Virus record (IMG/VR): IMGVR_UViG_3300023049_000001
Coordinates: 1 to 44,672 of that record
Source of the DNA: a virus
Reading direction: 5' to 3' (one strand)
Length of the DNA stretch: 44,672 nucleotides
Shown here one piece after another: positions 1 through 7,249 of this stretch. The position numbers and the translations under genes were made by a program. Numbering within the stretch: position 1 is the first letter of the stretch; the number at the start of each line of letters is the position of its first letter. Below the pieces are notes generated by a model. It was not told the origin of the DNA. It saw only the letters and a program-made list of their open reading frames with translations, and did not search any database.

Positions 1-23
1 GCAGGTCTTCTTTTGAATTCTCA
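1..23. repeat. Terminal direct repeat, left copy (circle closure)
   Basis: These 23 bases recur exactly at 44650-44672. The initiator reading frame continues from base 1 into 44649 without a break, so the two ends join. The repeat is most simply the overlap of a circular or circularly permuted assembly. A genuine packaged terminal repeat would usually be longer. Counting the repeat once, the genome is 44649 bp. Confidence 0.85.
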
Positions 24-301
24 GCGCAAACTTCAAGTAATTTAGAAATAATTATTCTTTTTCTGTTGACTACTAAACTAAATTCAACAATATAGTTGTA
101 CTCTCTCAATTTACTTAGCATTTGCTGAACTCTTCTGACTGTCACGTTTAGGAATTCGGCAAAATGTTCGTTCCCAGCAAAGCATCCCTCTTCATTATCT
201 AGTTGATCAATTTCTACTAATAAAAATTTTTCTTTTTCGGTTAATCTCCTATCAAGATAAACATCTCTCGGCATCCATACGCCTTTAAATCCTCTATTCA
301 T
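1..301 (-). CDS. Replication initiator (lambda O-like), N-terminal part, continues at 44649
   Basis: The ATG at 301 opens a frame that leaves the window at base 1 and continues at 44649 down to 44012. The joined gene is 939 nt, 312 residues. Residues about 20-85 form a winged helix-turn-helix: LTEKEKFLL, then a recognition-helix stretch NVTVRRVQQMLSKLREYNYI. This resembles the N-terminal DNA-binding domain of phage DnaD/O-type replication initiators. The start overlaps the stop of the upstream 53-residue gene by one base (TAATG), so they are translationally coupled. In this family the N-terminal domain binds origin iterons and the C-terminal part contacts the helicase-loading machinery. Assignment rests on domain layout, the adjacent P-like gene and internal iterons. 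Confidence 0.75.
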   Translation of the reverse strand, partial: MNRGFKGVWMPRDVYLDRRLTEKEKFLLVEIDQLDNEEGCFAGNEHFAEFLNVTVRRVQQMLSKLREYNYIVEFSLVVNRKRIIISKLLEVCAENSKEDL

Positions 302-462
302 TAAGTCCTCAAGTCCTCAATAAACTGTTCTATTATTTTTATAATTTCAGTTTTTGTTTCTATTTCTTTTGCTGAGCATTCTGTTATAAACAACTCTAAT
401 CTAATAGATTTTTGCTTTCTTAGTTCTATAGCCCATTTTTGTTTTAATTTAGATACTTTCAT
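301..462 (-). CDS. Small basic hypothetical protein (53 aa)
   Basis: ATG at 462 overlaps the upstream gene's stop as ATGA, and its own stop overlaps the initiator start by one base. It is therefore tightly embedded in the replication operon. The product starts MKVSKLKQKWAIELRKQK and is rich in Lys, Ile and Glu, probably all-helical. No family was recognised. Position between a winged-helix protein and the initiator suggests a small regulator or accessory factor of replication (inference). Confidence 0.7.
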   Translation of the reverse strand: MKVSKLKQKWAIELRKQKSIRLELFITECSAKEIETKTEIIKIIEQFIEDLRT

Positions 463-716
463 TTCCCCCTCTTAGCTTTCAAGACTCTTCTCATAGTTGA
501 GCATTCTGTTTTTTTGACCAATCCGATTTTAACAAGCTTATTTATCCCTAGTTGGATTGTAGGCTTTGAGTAGAAAATCTCTTCTGAAATCTTTTCGTTT
601 GTTAAATCAAAAACTCCGTTCTTTTTCTCAACTGTTTTTATGAACCCTAAAAGGACTCGTTCGGACCAAGAAAGCCCATCATTTTTATTGTAATGCAAAG
701 GTATTGAATTAATCAC
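459..716 (-). CDS. Small winged-helix DNA-binding protein
   Basis: 85 residues from a GTG at 716, preceded by AGAGGA at good spacing. Residues about 12-70 read as a winged helix: LSWSERVLLGFI, then LTNEKISEEIFYSKPTIQLG as helix-turn-helix, and KIGLVKKTE as the wing. It resembles the DNA-binding half of phage replisome organisers, and the downstream initiator has the same kind of domain. It may be a paralogous fragment acting as a repressor or co-initiator (inference). It is first in the O/P replication transcript, downstream of a candidate promoter at 750-778. Confidence 0.7.
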   Translation of the reverse strand: MINSIPLHYNKNDGLSWSERVLLGFIKTVEKKNGVFDLTNEKISEEIFYSKPTIQLGINKLVKIGLVKKTECSTMRRVLKAKRGK

Positions 717-749
717 TTATTCCTCTTTATAAAAGTTACAATTTAAGTA

Positions 750-778
750 CTAATAGTAAAATTACTTTACTATGTAAA
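750..778 (-). promoter_or_regulatory. Candidate sigma70-type promoter for the replication genes
   Basis: On the minus strand TTTACA (778-773) and TATTAG (755-750) are separated by 17 bp, in the 80-bp gap ahead of the GTG-start winged-helix gene. The same GCTTTACA core recurs at 10125-10130 and at 9023-9028. Match to consensus is moderate. Confidence 0.4.
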
Positions 779-796
779 GCAAAAAAATAGGAGGTT

Positions 797-1015
797 TTAA
801 TCTCCTGCTTCATCAATATTTGTTTCTTCAAAACATCCTTCACAGCAAACAACCCCCTCATGATTTTCGATAGTGTCTTCTTCACACCTTCCAGTCGGTT
901 CATCGCATATTTCACAGATCTGCAACGTTCCGGGATAATTTGCACTATTCCATTTTTTGTGTGATTCTTGACTTAGCGCCCTTTTTTTTCCATCAGGCCA
1001 TGTGTTATTTTTCAT
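797..1015 (-). CDS. Small zinc-knuckle phage protein
   Basis: 72 residues. The C-terminal half has CEICDEPTGRCEED (C34, C37, C44) followed by CCEGC (C57, C58, C61), a four-cysteine zinc-binding pattern common in tiny phage proteins that start with similar ICEIC..PTGRCEED sequences. Function of that family is unknown to me; protein or nucleic acid binding is likely. It sits in the leftward early operon. Confidence 0.75.
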   Translation of the reverse strand: MKNNTWPDGKKRALSQESHKKWNSANYPGTLQICEICDEPTGRCEEDTIENHEGVVCCEGCFEETNIDEAGD

Positions 1016-1027
1016 CTTTAACCTGGT

Positions 1028-1300
1028 TTAACTTTCTTTATAGGAAGGTAGGTCTTCTAGTATTTCGCTTAATTTTTTCTGGAGATCAAAGACATATTCT
1101 CTTTTGTTGTATGCGTCATGAAAAGATTCCATTCTACGGTTTTGCGTACTTAAATCGCCGTATGGATTTTTGGATATCTGATATCTTATTTCTTCCATTG
1201 CTTTAGTTAACAGCCTTTTTTCATCTTTTAAGAGTTCAATTAATCTGTCCGATCGCTCAGCTTTTTTAAATAATATTTCAAAATCTTTAAATTTAATCAT
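1028..1300 (-). CDS. Hypothetical protein, helical (90 aa)
   Basis: Starts MIKFKDFEILFKKAERSD and is rich in Lys, Glu, Leu and Arg. The pattern suggests a two-helix coiled coil around residues 10-45 and 65-85. No family was recognised. It is one of a close-packed series of small leftward early genes. Confidence 0.65.
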   Translation of the reverse strand: MIKFKDFEILFKKAERSDRLIELLKDEKRLLTKAMEEIRYQISKNPYGDLSTQNRRMESFHDAYNKREYVFDLQKKLSEILEDLPSYKES

Positions 1301-1340
1301 GGTTTTTACTGTATTTTTAATTAATTATGTTTTTTCTCGC

Positions 1341-1547
1341 TTAGTTTTGACACGGGTTGTCATTCCCCCATTTTAAAATTTTAAACTCACACTCAGTGAA
1401 TGTTTTTCCTTGAAAACTTTTATCTTTATACTTGTTTTCAATTATGATTGAAAAAATATCATAGTTGCTTTCTTTTTTAGACCACTTAAAAGACCATCTC
1501 GATTTTTCATAAAATTCTTCTATGTTTTTATATTTCTGATCAGCCAT
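1341..1547 (-). CDS. Hypothetical protein (68 aa)
   Basis: Starts MADQKYKNIEEFYEKSRWSF and is rich in Lys, Glu and aromatic residues, probably a compact soluble protein. No family was recognised. It begins 13 bp after the stop of the next gene upstream, consistent with one transcript. Confidence 0.6.
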   Translation of the reverse strand: MADQKYKNIEEFYEKSRWSFKWSKKESNYDIFSIIIENKYKDKSFQGKTFTECEFKILKWGNDNPCQN

Positions 1548-1560
1548 AATTTTCTATTGT

Positions 1561-1770
1561 TTAATTGAAAAGGGTTTGCCAGTATTTTATTGTCCGAAAG
1601 AATACATGTTCGTCTACTTCTCCAAATTCATCATTGAAGGTTTTTTGTATAAAAAGTTGAGTATTAAACTTTTCGTCATAATAAAGTTTGTTTTCTTTTT
1701 TAATAAAAGCTGCCTTTATCTCTTGTTTGATTCTTTTTTCGAAGAACTCTAATTTTTGTTTGTTACTCAT
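1561..1770 (-). CDS. Hypothetical protein (69 aa)
   Basis: ATG overlaps the upstream stop as ATGA, implying coupled translation. The product is basic at its N terminus (MSNKQKLEFFEKRIKQEIK) and then aromatic-rich. No family was recognised. Confidence 0.65.
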   Translation of the reverse strand: MSNKQKLEFFEKRIKQEIKAAFIKKENKLYYDEKFNTQLFIQKTFNDEFGEVDEHVFFRTIKYWQTLFN

Positions 1771-2087
1771 AAACCTTTTCTAAGCTGATTGTTTTCTCTC
1801 TTGCTAACGTGACGTTTAAGATCTTCAATCAAACTTTTAGTTATTTGCATGATAGAGTAATTATCGTCTTTAGCTAAGATAGATATTAAATATTTAATTT
1901 CAGTAACTGACATTATATGGAGATTATCTCGGACTGTTTCAAATAAGTTAACCAACTTTGAAGTGCTCATTTTTGAGCTTTTCAGCTTCTTGAATATCAA
2001 ATTTATAGTTGGGCCTCCTGATTCTCCGCATGAAATCATGTTGTTTATACCTCTTTGTATCCCCTGAATTATTCCGCTTTCTAACAT
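1767..2087 (-). CDS. Hypothetical protein (106 aa)
   Basis: A strong AGGGAGG ribosome-binding site precedes the ATG at 2087. The product starts MLESGIIQGIQRGINNMISC and looks helical after residue 40 (KLVNLFETVRDNLHIM). It is followed by an ATGA-coupled gene. No family was recognised. Confidence 0.65.
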   Translation of the reverse strand: MLESGIIQGIQRGINNMISCGESGGPTINLIFKKLKSSKMSTSKLVNLFETVRDNLHIMSVTEIKYLISILAKDDNYSIMQITKSLIEDLKRHVSKRENNQLRKGL

Positions 2088-2099
2088 TTTATACCTCCC

Positions 2100-2264
2100 T
2101 CATTTGATTGTTTTTATTTTGTAAAACTTAAGGCAAGCTTCCTCGATTAATTTTCGAGGATCTCCTATTTTTTCGAGCTCTTCCATTATTAAGTAAGAAA
2201 CCCGAATGTTTTTAGATTTTGGTGGACCGTCAACTTTTGGTCGCCCTACTGGTTTTTTACTCAT
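2100..2264 (-). CDS. Small AT-hook-like / ribbon-helix-helix candidate (54 aa)
   Basis: ATG at 2264, stop at 2100-2102. The protein opens MSKKPVGRPKVDGPPKSK, with a GRPK core like an AT-hook, followed by VSYLIMEELEKIGDPRKLIE, which could be a strand plus two helices as in ribbon-helix-helix regulators. The next gene starts 12 bp downstream. A DNA-binding regulatory role is inferred from composition only. Confidence 0.6.
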   Translation of the reverse strand: MSKKPVGRPKVDGPPKSKNIRVSYLIMEELEKIGDPRKLIEEACLKFYKIKTIK

Positions 2265-2298
2265 TTATTTTATTTCCTTTTGAATTAGTTTGAATATT

Positions 2299-2309
2299 TG
2301 TACCGTACA
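2299..2309. promoter_or_regulatory. Palindrome upstream of the AT-hook-like gene
   Basis: TGTACCGTACA is a perfect inverted repeat around one central base, in the 84-bp gap ahead of the gene starting at 2264. It is placed like an operator. No protein partner is known. Confidence 0.3.
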
Positions 2310-2348
2310 TATCAGTTTTTATTGTTGAAATTTACATAATGTTTTCGT

Positions 2349-3005
2349 TTAAGTTGATTGTTGTTCGTTAATCATATTTATGAATTGCCCATACATTTTT
2401 ATTTGAGAGTTTAAGTAATCCTCGTCCTCCCCTATTTTCTCAAAATTCTTCACCCAATTTATCGTCTTGTACGATTTACAGCCGATTTTGATGTATTTAT
2501 TATTCTTGAACGCTACAGCTAGATGCTGTTCATGTTGAAAAATGGTGATGCCTTTAGCTCCATATAAATTGGCGTCACTCAAATTGGCTCCAGATAAATT
2601 AACTCCATATAAACTGGTCCTAAATAAATTAGCTCTTGATAAATTAACTCCCGATAAATTAGCTCCCGATAAATTAGCTCCTTCTAAATCAGCGCCAGAT
2701 AAACTAGCTCCAGATAAATTAGCCGTATACAATTTAGCTCCATATAAATTGGTCCTAAATAAATTAGCTCCTGATAAATTAGCTCCCGATAAATTAGCTC
2801 CCGATAAATTAGCTCCTTCTAAATCAGCGCCAGATAAACTAGCTCCAGATAAATTAGCCTCTTCTAAATCAGTCTTATATAAATTAGCTCCTGATAAATA
2901 AGCTCCTGATAAATTAGCCTTACTCCCCAACTTATGGTCCGATTCTAACCAAATCTTATGTTGTTTAAGTATTTCTGATAGCTCTTCTTTAGTTAGTTGT
3001 TTCAT
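2349..3005 (-). CDS. Pentapeptide repeat protein
   Basis: 218 residues. Residues 1-30 form a short helical cap ([20 protein letters not shown]). About 24 consecutive pentapeptides of A(N/D)LSG or A(N/D)LYG type then fill residues 30-150, predicting a right-handed quadrilateral beta-helix. A 65-residue C-terminal domain follows ([24 protein letters not shown]). This cap-repeat-tail layout is seen in many phage and bacterial proteins. Some, such as Qnr/MfpA, mimic DNA and protect gyrase, but the repeat alone does not prove that role. The repeat array carries a near-identical 135-bp-period duplication, a sign of recent expansion. Confidence 0.85.
   Translation of the reverse strand: MKQLTKEELSEILKQHKIWLESDHKLGSKANLSGAYLSGANLYKTDLEEANLSGASLSGADLEGANLSGANLSGANLSGANLFRTNLYGAKLYTANLSGASLSGADLEGANLSGANLSGVNLSRANLFRTSLYGVNLSGANLSDANLYGAKGITIFQHEQHLAVAFKNNKYIKIGCKSYKTINWVKNFEKIGEDEDYLNSQIKMYGQFINMINEQQST
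2616..2858. repeat. 135-bp-period direct duplication inside pentapeptide gene
   Basis: About 108 bp beginning at 2616 recur at 2751 with only a few differences, each starting GGTCCTAAATAAATTAGCTC. The period is 45 codons, exactly nine pentapeptides, so gain or loss preserves frame. Shorter 15-bp units lie inside. Confidence 0.85.
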
Positions 3006-3092
3006 ATTAATTTTCTTTGTAAGTTGATTGAGTAGTGTTAAATGTTTTTATTGCGATAGTTCAAAATTGGAAATATTGTTGGGTATATATTT

Positions 3093-3914
3093 TTATTGAG
3101 AATCTTTAAGAATTTCGATTAGTTTTTCTGCTTGTTTGATGTAAGCTTCTTCTTTAGCATAAACATAAGCAGAATCAGAATCAGAAGCAGAAGCAGAAGC
3201 AGCATAAGCAGCAGAAGCAGCAGAACAATCAGAAGCAGAAACATAATCATAAGCAGAAACATAATCATAAGCAGAAGCATAATCATAAGCAGAAGCAGAA
3301 GCATAATCAGAATCAGAATCAATAGAAGCAGCAGAAGCAGCAGAAGCAGCAGAAGCAGCAGCAGAAGCAGCAGCATAATCAGAAGCAGAAGCATGATCAT
3401 AAGCAGCATAAGCAGCAGAAGCAGCAGCAGCAAAAGCATAATCAGCAGTAGCAGCCAGCCATTGTTTTTTATTAATTTGGGTACCTTTTATTTTATCTTT
3501 CAATAATCTAGAAACTGCTGTTATAGAATTTTTTGTTTCCTCGGTTTTCGCGTGATTAATAACACCATATTTTTCATCTACTAGTAGCCAATGATTGAAT
3601 TTATAAATAACTAAAGATAAATCAGCGCCTTCCCTGATCGATTCAATAAATCTCAAAGGGAATAACCTCGCTTCTTTCGCCGGAAGCCCTTCGAATATTC
3701 CGTCTTCTAATCTTGCAATCGATATTGAAATATTAAGTTCGTCTTCATAATCTTGATGAGAATCCCCGTGTATTGTACACCCAACCGCGCACCCCTTCCC
3801 GTTTTCCCAATAATCCCCTTGGATTATTTCATCTAATTTTTGATGTTCTTTCAAGCGTTTGACGTATTTTTCTTTTATTTTAGGATCGTTGAAAAATGCC
3901 CCTGTTTCATTCAT
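3093..3914 (-). CDS. Phage protein with Ala/Ser/Tyr low-complexity C-terminal region
   Basis: 273 residues. The N-terminal 155 residues look like a folded domain I recognise from other phages: KEHQKLDEIIQGDYWENGKG, then GCAVGCTIHGDS, then ARLEDGIFEGLPAKEARLFP and GADLSLVIYKF. Function of that family is unknown to me. Residues 155-255 are almost only Ala, Ser, Tyr and Asp. A short charged helix ends the protein (EEAYIKQAEKLIEILKDS). Relatives also carry Ala-rich repeats here, so the repeat is probably a variable-length helix or linker. Confidence 0.75.
   Translation of the reverse strand: MNETGAFFNDPKIKEKYVKRLKEHQKLDEIIQGDYWENGKGCAVGCTIHGDSHQDYEDELNISISIARLEDGIFEGLPAKEARLFPLRFIESIREGADLSLVIYKFNHWLLVDEKYGVINHAKTEETKNSITAVSRLLKDKIKGTQINKKQWLAATADYAFAAAASAAYAAYDHASASDYAAASAAASAASAASAASIDSDSDYASASAYDYASAYDYVSAYDYVSASDCSAASAAYAASASASDSDSAYVYAKEEAYIKQAEKLIEILKDSQ
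3160..3456. repeat. Trinucleotide/hexanucleotide repeat tract (AGCAGA-type)
   Basis: About 300 bp made of AGCAGA, ATCAGA and AGCATA units in frame with the minus-strand gene, encoding the Ala/Ser/Tyr/Asp segment. Units are imperfect and regrouped in blocks, a pattern expected from strand slippage. Confidence 0.9.
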
Positions 3915-3949
3915 TTTCTCTCTCTCTAGTTATTTGTTTGTTTAAGTTG

Positions 3950-3998
3950 AATTAAATGTAACAGTTTAATATTATAAGTCAATAATTAAATGTAACAG
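3950..3998. promoter_or_regulatory. Two 15-bp direct repeats in RecT-downstream gap, candidate operator/promoter
   Basis: AATTAAATGTAACAG occurs at 3950-3964 and 3984-3998, period 34 bp, in the 143-bp gap upstream of the Ala/Ser-repeat gene. On the minus strand a TATAAT (3972-3977) lies between the copies. This looks like a regulated promoter with two binding sites; the regulator is unknown. Confidence 0.45.
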
Positions 3999-4057
3999 AA
4001 TATTGATAAGGTTGATTTTTTAAGAACTCTTTCCGCATTTTTGCGAAAAGGTTTTCA

Positions 4058-4882
4058 TTATTCTCCAGCGATAACTTGGTTTAAATAATCAATCATTTCT
4101 TTTTTCTCTTCGTCGTTCATATCTTTTACTGATTTTTGAGTGAGTTTCACACCTTCTTGTTGCTCACTTGATAACTGTTTGAATAACGATGTAATAATTT
4201 GATTTGAAGTTAATTCAGGTTCTGATTCTTCAATTTCCTCTTTAACCGCTTCCTCAATTATTTTTATTTCTGGTTTTTTAACTGACTTTAAGTCTAAAGT
4301 TTGAACTTCTCTAGTTATATTCTTTTCAGATTTACCATAAGTGTCTTGCAACTCTTCTTTGCTCTGCAAACCAATTATGACTTGTGGGAAATGAGTCCTA
4401 ATCAAGAAAACGGCAGATCTGTATTGTAACATGAGGTCAGGCATAGTTTTCCACTTTGAGCCTGGTTTTGAGTCCCATTTTTCAGACCTAACAATATCCA
4501 TATCAACAACACTCGAAATAATGTCTCCATTCTTCATTTTTGCGTAAGCTTTACAACTTCTATTTCTAGCTTCTCCAGTTAATTCATATTGTATTACACC
4601 ATCAATCAGGCCGGAGTTATTAGCTAAAGCTATTGCTAGTTTCGCCTCAATCCCTGGTTTTCCGTGGACTATGTAACTGTTTTGCATGAACTGAAGAGGA
4701 TTAATTCTTAATTCAGCTGCATATTGAATTGCTATCAAGCAGTCACTAGGGGAGCGTTGGAAATTCTCAGGAACTAGTTTTGATGCTGCAAAATGTTCCG
4801 CAATTGTCATCATGTGAGTAAATGCAGCTGGATCAAAGATTGATTTTTGTTGTTCGTCTACTTTTTGAATTTCGTTTGTCAT
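4058..4882 (-). CDS. recT: RecT-family single-strand annealing protein
   Basis: 274 residues. The family core is clear: FDPAAFTHMMTIAEHFAASK near residue 16, SPSDCLIAIQYAAELRINPL, MQNSYIVHGKPGIEAKLAIA, and MPDLMLQYRSAVFLIRTHFP. RecT coats single strands and anneals complementary DNA; with an exonuclease it drives phage recombination. A RecE-like nuclease lies three genes upstream in the same leftward operon. The start is preceded by GGTAAAAACATG. The acidic C-terminal tail (after residue 200) is poorly conserved in this family. Confidence 0.93.
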   Translation of the reverse strand: MTNEIQKVDEQQKSIFDPAAFTHMMTIAEHFAASKLVPENFQRSPSDCLIAIQYAAELRINPLQFMQNSYIVHGKPGIEAKLAIALANNSGLIDGVIQYELTGEARNRSCKAYAKMKNGDIISSVVDMDIVRSEKWDSKPGSKWKTMPDLMLQYRSAVFLIRTHFPQVIIGLQSKEELQDTYGKSEKNITREVQTLDLKSVKKPEIKIIEEAVKEEIEESEPELTSNQIITSLFKQLSSEQQEGVKLTQKSVKDMNDEEKKEMIDYLNQVIAGE

Positions 4883-4886
4883 GTTT

Positions 4887-5066
4887 TTACCTATTATCAG
4901 GGGTATTTATTGTTTTAATTAGTATTTTAGCTAAAGAGTTTATTCTATTATTGATAGATTCTAAAGTTGGGTTTACGTCTTTATCGTTTAGATATCCGTT
5001 ATAGTAACCCTCTTCTACTTCTTCATTCTTTTTTATGAGTTCGTTTAGTTGTTTAATTAAATTCAT
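4887..5066 (-). CDS. Small hypothetical protein (59 aa)
   Basis: ATG at 5066, stop at 4887-4889, five bases before the RecT start. The product is MNLIKQLNELIKKNEEVEEG followed by a Tyr/Asn-rich segment and a helical end. The shared leader AAACGAGATTAAAAACATG precedes it. No family was recognised. Gene order suggests a recombination-operon accessory. Confidence 0.65.
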   Translation of the reverse strand: MNLIKQLNELIKKNEEVEEGYYNGYLNDKDVNPTLESINNRINSLAKILIKTINTPDNR

Positions 5067-5080
5067 GTTTTTAATCTCGT

Positions 5081-5479
5081 TTAAAAAGGGATTTTTGAGA
5101 GGTAACCTTTTAATCGTTCAACTTGTAACTCTAATTCTTTAATTCTAACGTTTTCAATTTCATTTCTGTTGAATGTCAATAAATGTTTGGCCGCAGATTT
5201 CCATTTCTCAGCCATAACTCGTATATCTACGCCATCGTTAACTCTAACAATCAAAAAACCTTCGTTGTCTTCAAGTGTTCTATAATCACCAATGCAAAGT
5301 TTTCTTAAAACGTCGTTAAGGCGATACCCCACGTTTTGGATTTTATCGTCCTCAACATGAGGGATATATTCAGCAACTATATTTTCTAAGCTTTCTCTAA
5401 CTAAATTTACAATTCGTACTTCTAAGTCTTCAGAAATTTTTTTAAAATGTATTTCGGTACTAACGTTATCTTCTTCCAT
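5081..5479 (-). CDS. Hypothetical protein (132 aa), recombination operon
   Basis: Starts MEEDNVSTEIHFKKISEDLE and ends in a predicted coiled coil (RIKELELQVERLKGYL). It is acidic overall. Its start lies 4 bp beyond the exonuclease stop, so the two are probably co-translated. No family was recognised. It may be a partner of the RecE-like nuclease or RecT (inference from position). Confidence 0.65.
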   Translation of the reverse strand: MEEDNVSTEIHFKKISEDLEVRIVNLVRESLENIVAEYIPHVEDDKIQNVGYRLNDVLRKLCIGDYRTLEDNEGFLIVRVNDGVDIRVMAEKWKSAAKHLLTFNRNEIENVRIKELELQVERLKGYLSKIPF

Positions 5480-5483
5480 GTTT

Positions 5484-6434
5484 TTATTTGATTCGATTAT
5501 TATAAATAAATATGTCTTGAATTTGATCTAATTGACCTTTCAAAGGTTTTCCATTGTCCTCCCATTCTTTGTAATCTTTGCATTCCCACTCGTAAAATTC
5601 CTCTGAATTCTCATAATTTTCTTCATCTTTGAAAGTGCAAATTCCCGAAACAAAAGGAAATGTTTTCTCAACAACGATGAAGTGCATAATAGTCACGTCC
5701 CCCCCATATTTTGCTTTTGCTCCTTCTCGATAATGAACTGCCTGGATGTCATATCTAAGGTTGTTTGCTTGTTTCCCAAATGATTTTGGGTTTTCTCTGA
5801 AAGTTTTAAGGTCCGTTAAAAACAAAGCCCCAATTCCAGGATCAACAATCAAATCGATCATGCACTTTTTCAAAAGCCCGTCGTCATCTTCCCAAACAAT
5901 TATTTCCTCAACAATTGATTTCGCTATTAAATCAGCGTATTTGATTCCCCCGTGTTGCTTGTCTTCGTGGATAAATTTGATGTCTAATTTTAGTAGTGAT
6001 TCAACCATACCTTGAATTATTTCTAATTCCTCTTTCTTGATCGGGATTTTGCCAGAGTTTTCAATTGCTAATTTTATCCAATCGTTGGTTGAATGTTTGC
6101 TAGTTGATCCGTCTTTATTAGTTTTTAAGAACTGTTCTTTCTTTTTAGACTCGAATATTTCCTCCCAATTTGAAGGTCTTGAATATCCGCTTTGGTCAAC
6201 AAAGAATTTAGCGTCAAAACGTCCATCGTTAAACACTTTTTGATAAAGGAGATCTTCAACTGCATGCCCTATCAAGAACTCAATTTTAGACTTCATTCCA
6301 AGTCCGACATATTCGGGACCTTTGATAAATTCCTTTAATTTTGAGTTTGAAAGTGCTTCTATTTTATTGAAATATTCCCAGCTCGTATAATCAGAGTATT
6401 TCTTCCCGTTGGCGTCTTTTTCTATGTATTTCAT
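5484..6434 (-). CDS. RecE-like PD-(D/E)XK exonuclease
   Basis: 316 residues. The catalytic signature of exonuclease VIII/lambda-exonuclease-like nucleases is visible: an early helix with GHAVEDLL (H57), then CMIDLIVD (D194), TDLKT (D208, K210) and a following YDIQAVHY (Q231). The N terminus ALSNSKLKEFIKGPEYVG matches the opening of RecE-type domains. It would resect double-strand ends 5' to 3' to give 3' tails for RecT, encoded three genes downstream. Length fits the isolated RecE nuclease domain. The start overlaps the upstream gene by 4 bp (ATGA). Confidence 0.85.
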   Translation of the reverse strand: MKYIEKDANGKKYSDYTSWEYFNKIEALSNSKLKEFIKGPEYVGLGMKSKIEFLIGHAVEDLLYQKVFNDGRFDAKFFVDQSGYSRPSNWEEIFESKKKEQFLKTNKDGSTSKHSTNDWIKLAIENSGKIPIKKEELEIIQGMVESLLKLDIKFIHEDKQHGGIKYADLIAKSIVEEIIVWEDDDGLLKKCMIDLIVDPGIGALFLTDLKTFRENPKSFGKQANNLRYDIQAVHYREGAKAKYGGDVTIMHFIVVEKTFPFVSGICTFKDEENYENSEEFYEWECKDYKEWEDNGKPLKGQLDQIQDIFIYNNRIK

Positions 6435-6757
6435 AAATCCTTAAATGGATCGTGGTTAACTTCTTTCTCTGCTTTTTTTGGGATGTATTTGTCATAATCA
6501 TCTTTAGTAATTAGAACCCAACGTCTCAAAAGAAAGCTTGTTTTTTGGTATGGCCCATTCAACATTTGCATATAAATAAGAATTAAACGCTTGATTGTGT
6601 GTGTTGCTTTCATTGATGGACATTTGGCTACGAATGAAGACCACTTTTCAGAGTTAATTCTGAAGTTTGCAATCTTATCATCTTTTAAAGAAAGATCCCC
6701 ATATTCGGGGTCAGTTTCGCTAAAATGTGCCCTTGCTTTTAGTCTTGGTTTTCTCAT
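6431..6757 (-). CDS. Hypothetical protein (108 aa)
   Basis: Starts MRKPRLKARAHFSETDPEYG. It is a basic protein with a central KWSSFVAKCPSMKATHTIKR that may form a helical DNA-binding segment. It is coupled by ATGA to the RecE-like gene, implying a role with the nuclease or its DNA substrate. No family was recognised. Confidence 0.65.
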   Translation of the reverse strand: MRKPRLKARAHFSETDPEYGDLSLKDDKIANFRINSEKWSSFVAKCPSMKATHTIKRLILIYMQMLNGPYQKTSFLLRRWVLITKDDYDKYIPKKAEKEVNHDPFKDL

Positions 6758-6773
6758 GTTTTTAATTTCCTTT

Positions 6774-7067
6774 TTATTTAATTAGTTTTTCAATTCTGTT
6801 TAATTCTTCAACCAATATCATAGTGTGAGAACGGGATATTTCAGCGGTTTCTTGATTTAAGTAAGTTGCTAGCCCCTTCAATTTTGAATTTAACCCTAGT
6901 TTTTCAATATCTTCTTTCACAATCAAATGCATTTTTTCTATTTTCCTAGGTATTTCCTTAAGATGTGCTATTTCTTCAATTTTTAGCTCACATTTTCTGA
7001 CCTCTTCAAGAATTTTTCTATGTTCAGCATAAAGTTTTTCTATTTCTATAAAATCTTTGCTAATCAT
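6774..7067 (-). CDS. Coiled-coil hypothetical protein (97 aa)
   Basis: ATG at 7067 is preferred over GTG at 7073 because AGAGGG sits 7 bp upstream. The product MISKDFIEIEKLYAEHRKIL and onward is Leu/Ile/Glu/Lys heptad-like almost throughout, predicting a long coiled coil. The start lies inside the stop region of the upstream membrane protein gene. No family was recognised. Confidence 0.65.
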   Translation of the reverse strand: MISKDFIEIEKLYAEHRKILEEVRKCELKIEEIAHLKEIPRKIEKMHLIVKEDIEKLGLNSKLKGLATYLNQETAEISRSHTMILVEELNRIEKLIK

Positions 7068-7248
7068 TATCACCCTCTTTAAAGTAAAATTCAGCAGATA
7101 TAAGGCAGTTAAAAACGTTAAGAATTATCATAGATAAAATAAATGCCAGTTCATAAGAAAGCTTACTTTTATCAACTGAATATAATTGAGACATAAAAAG
7201 GCAAAGTGCCGTAAGGCTAAAATAAAACGCTAATTTTAAAATAAACAT
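7060..7248 (-). CDS. Small membrane protein, two TM segments (62 aa)
   Basis: Residues 1-20 (MFILKLAFYFSLTALCLFMS) and 31-52 (YELAFILSMIILNVFNCLIS) are hydrophobic helices, followed by a short acidic tail. This size and topology occur in phage superinfection-exclusion and holin-like proteins. Position in an early operon makes exclusion or host takeover more likely than lysis (inference). Confidence 0.65.
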   Translation of the reverse strand: MFILKLAFYFSLTALCLFMSQLYSVDKSKLSYELAFILSMIILNVFNCLISAEFYFKEGDND

Positions 7249-7249
7249 A

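Noticed and set aside
736-1206. ORFs of 69 and 88 codons overlapping the zinc-knuckle gene
   Set aside because: They are alternative frames of the 797-1015 and 1028-1300 genes without start signals.
2542-2901. Plus-strand ORF of 119 codons opposite the pentapeptide gene
   Set aside because: It is an antisense shadow of the 15-bp repeat; the minus-strand product has a family-typical pattern.
2550-3456. CRISPR-like appearance of regularly spaced repeats
   Set aside because: Units are 6-15 bp with no unique spacers, are in coding frame, and no cas genes occur.
3119-3506. ORFs of poly-Leu and poly-Ser/Arg over the repeat tract
   Set aside because: They are alternative frames of the AGCAGA repeat. 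The Ala/Ser frame is fused to a recognisable N-terminal domain.
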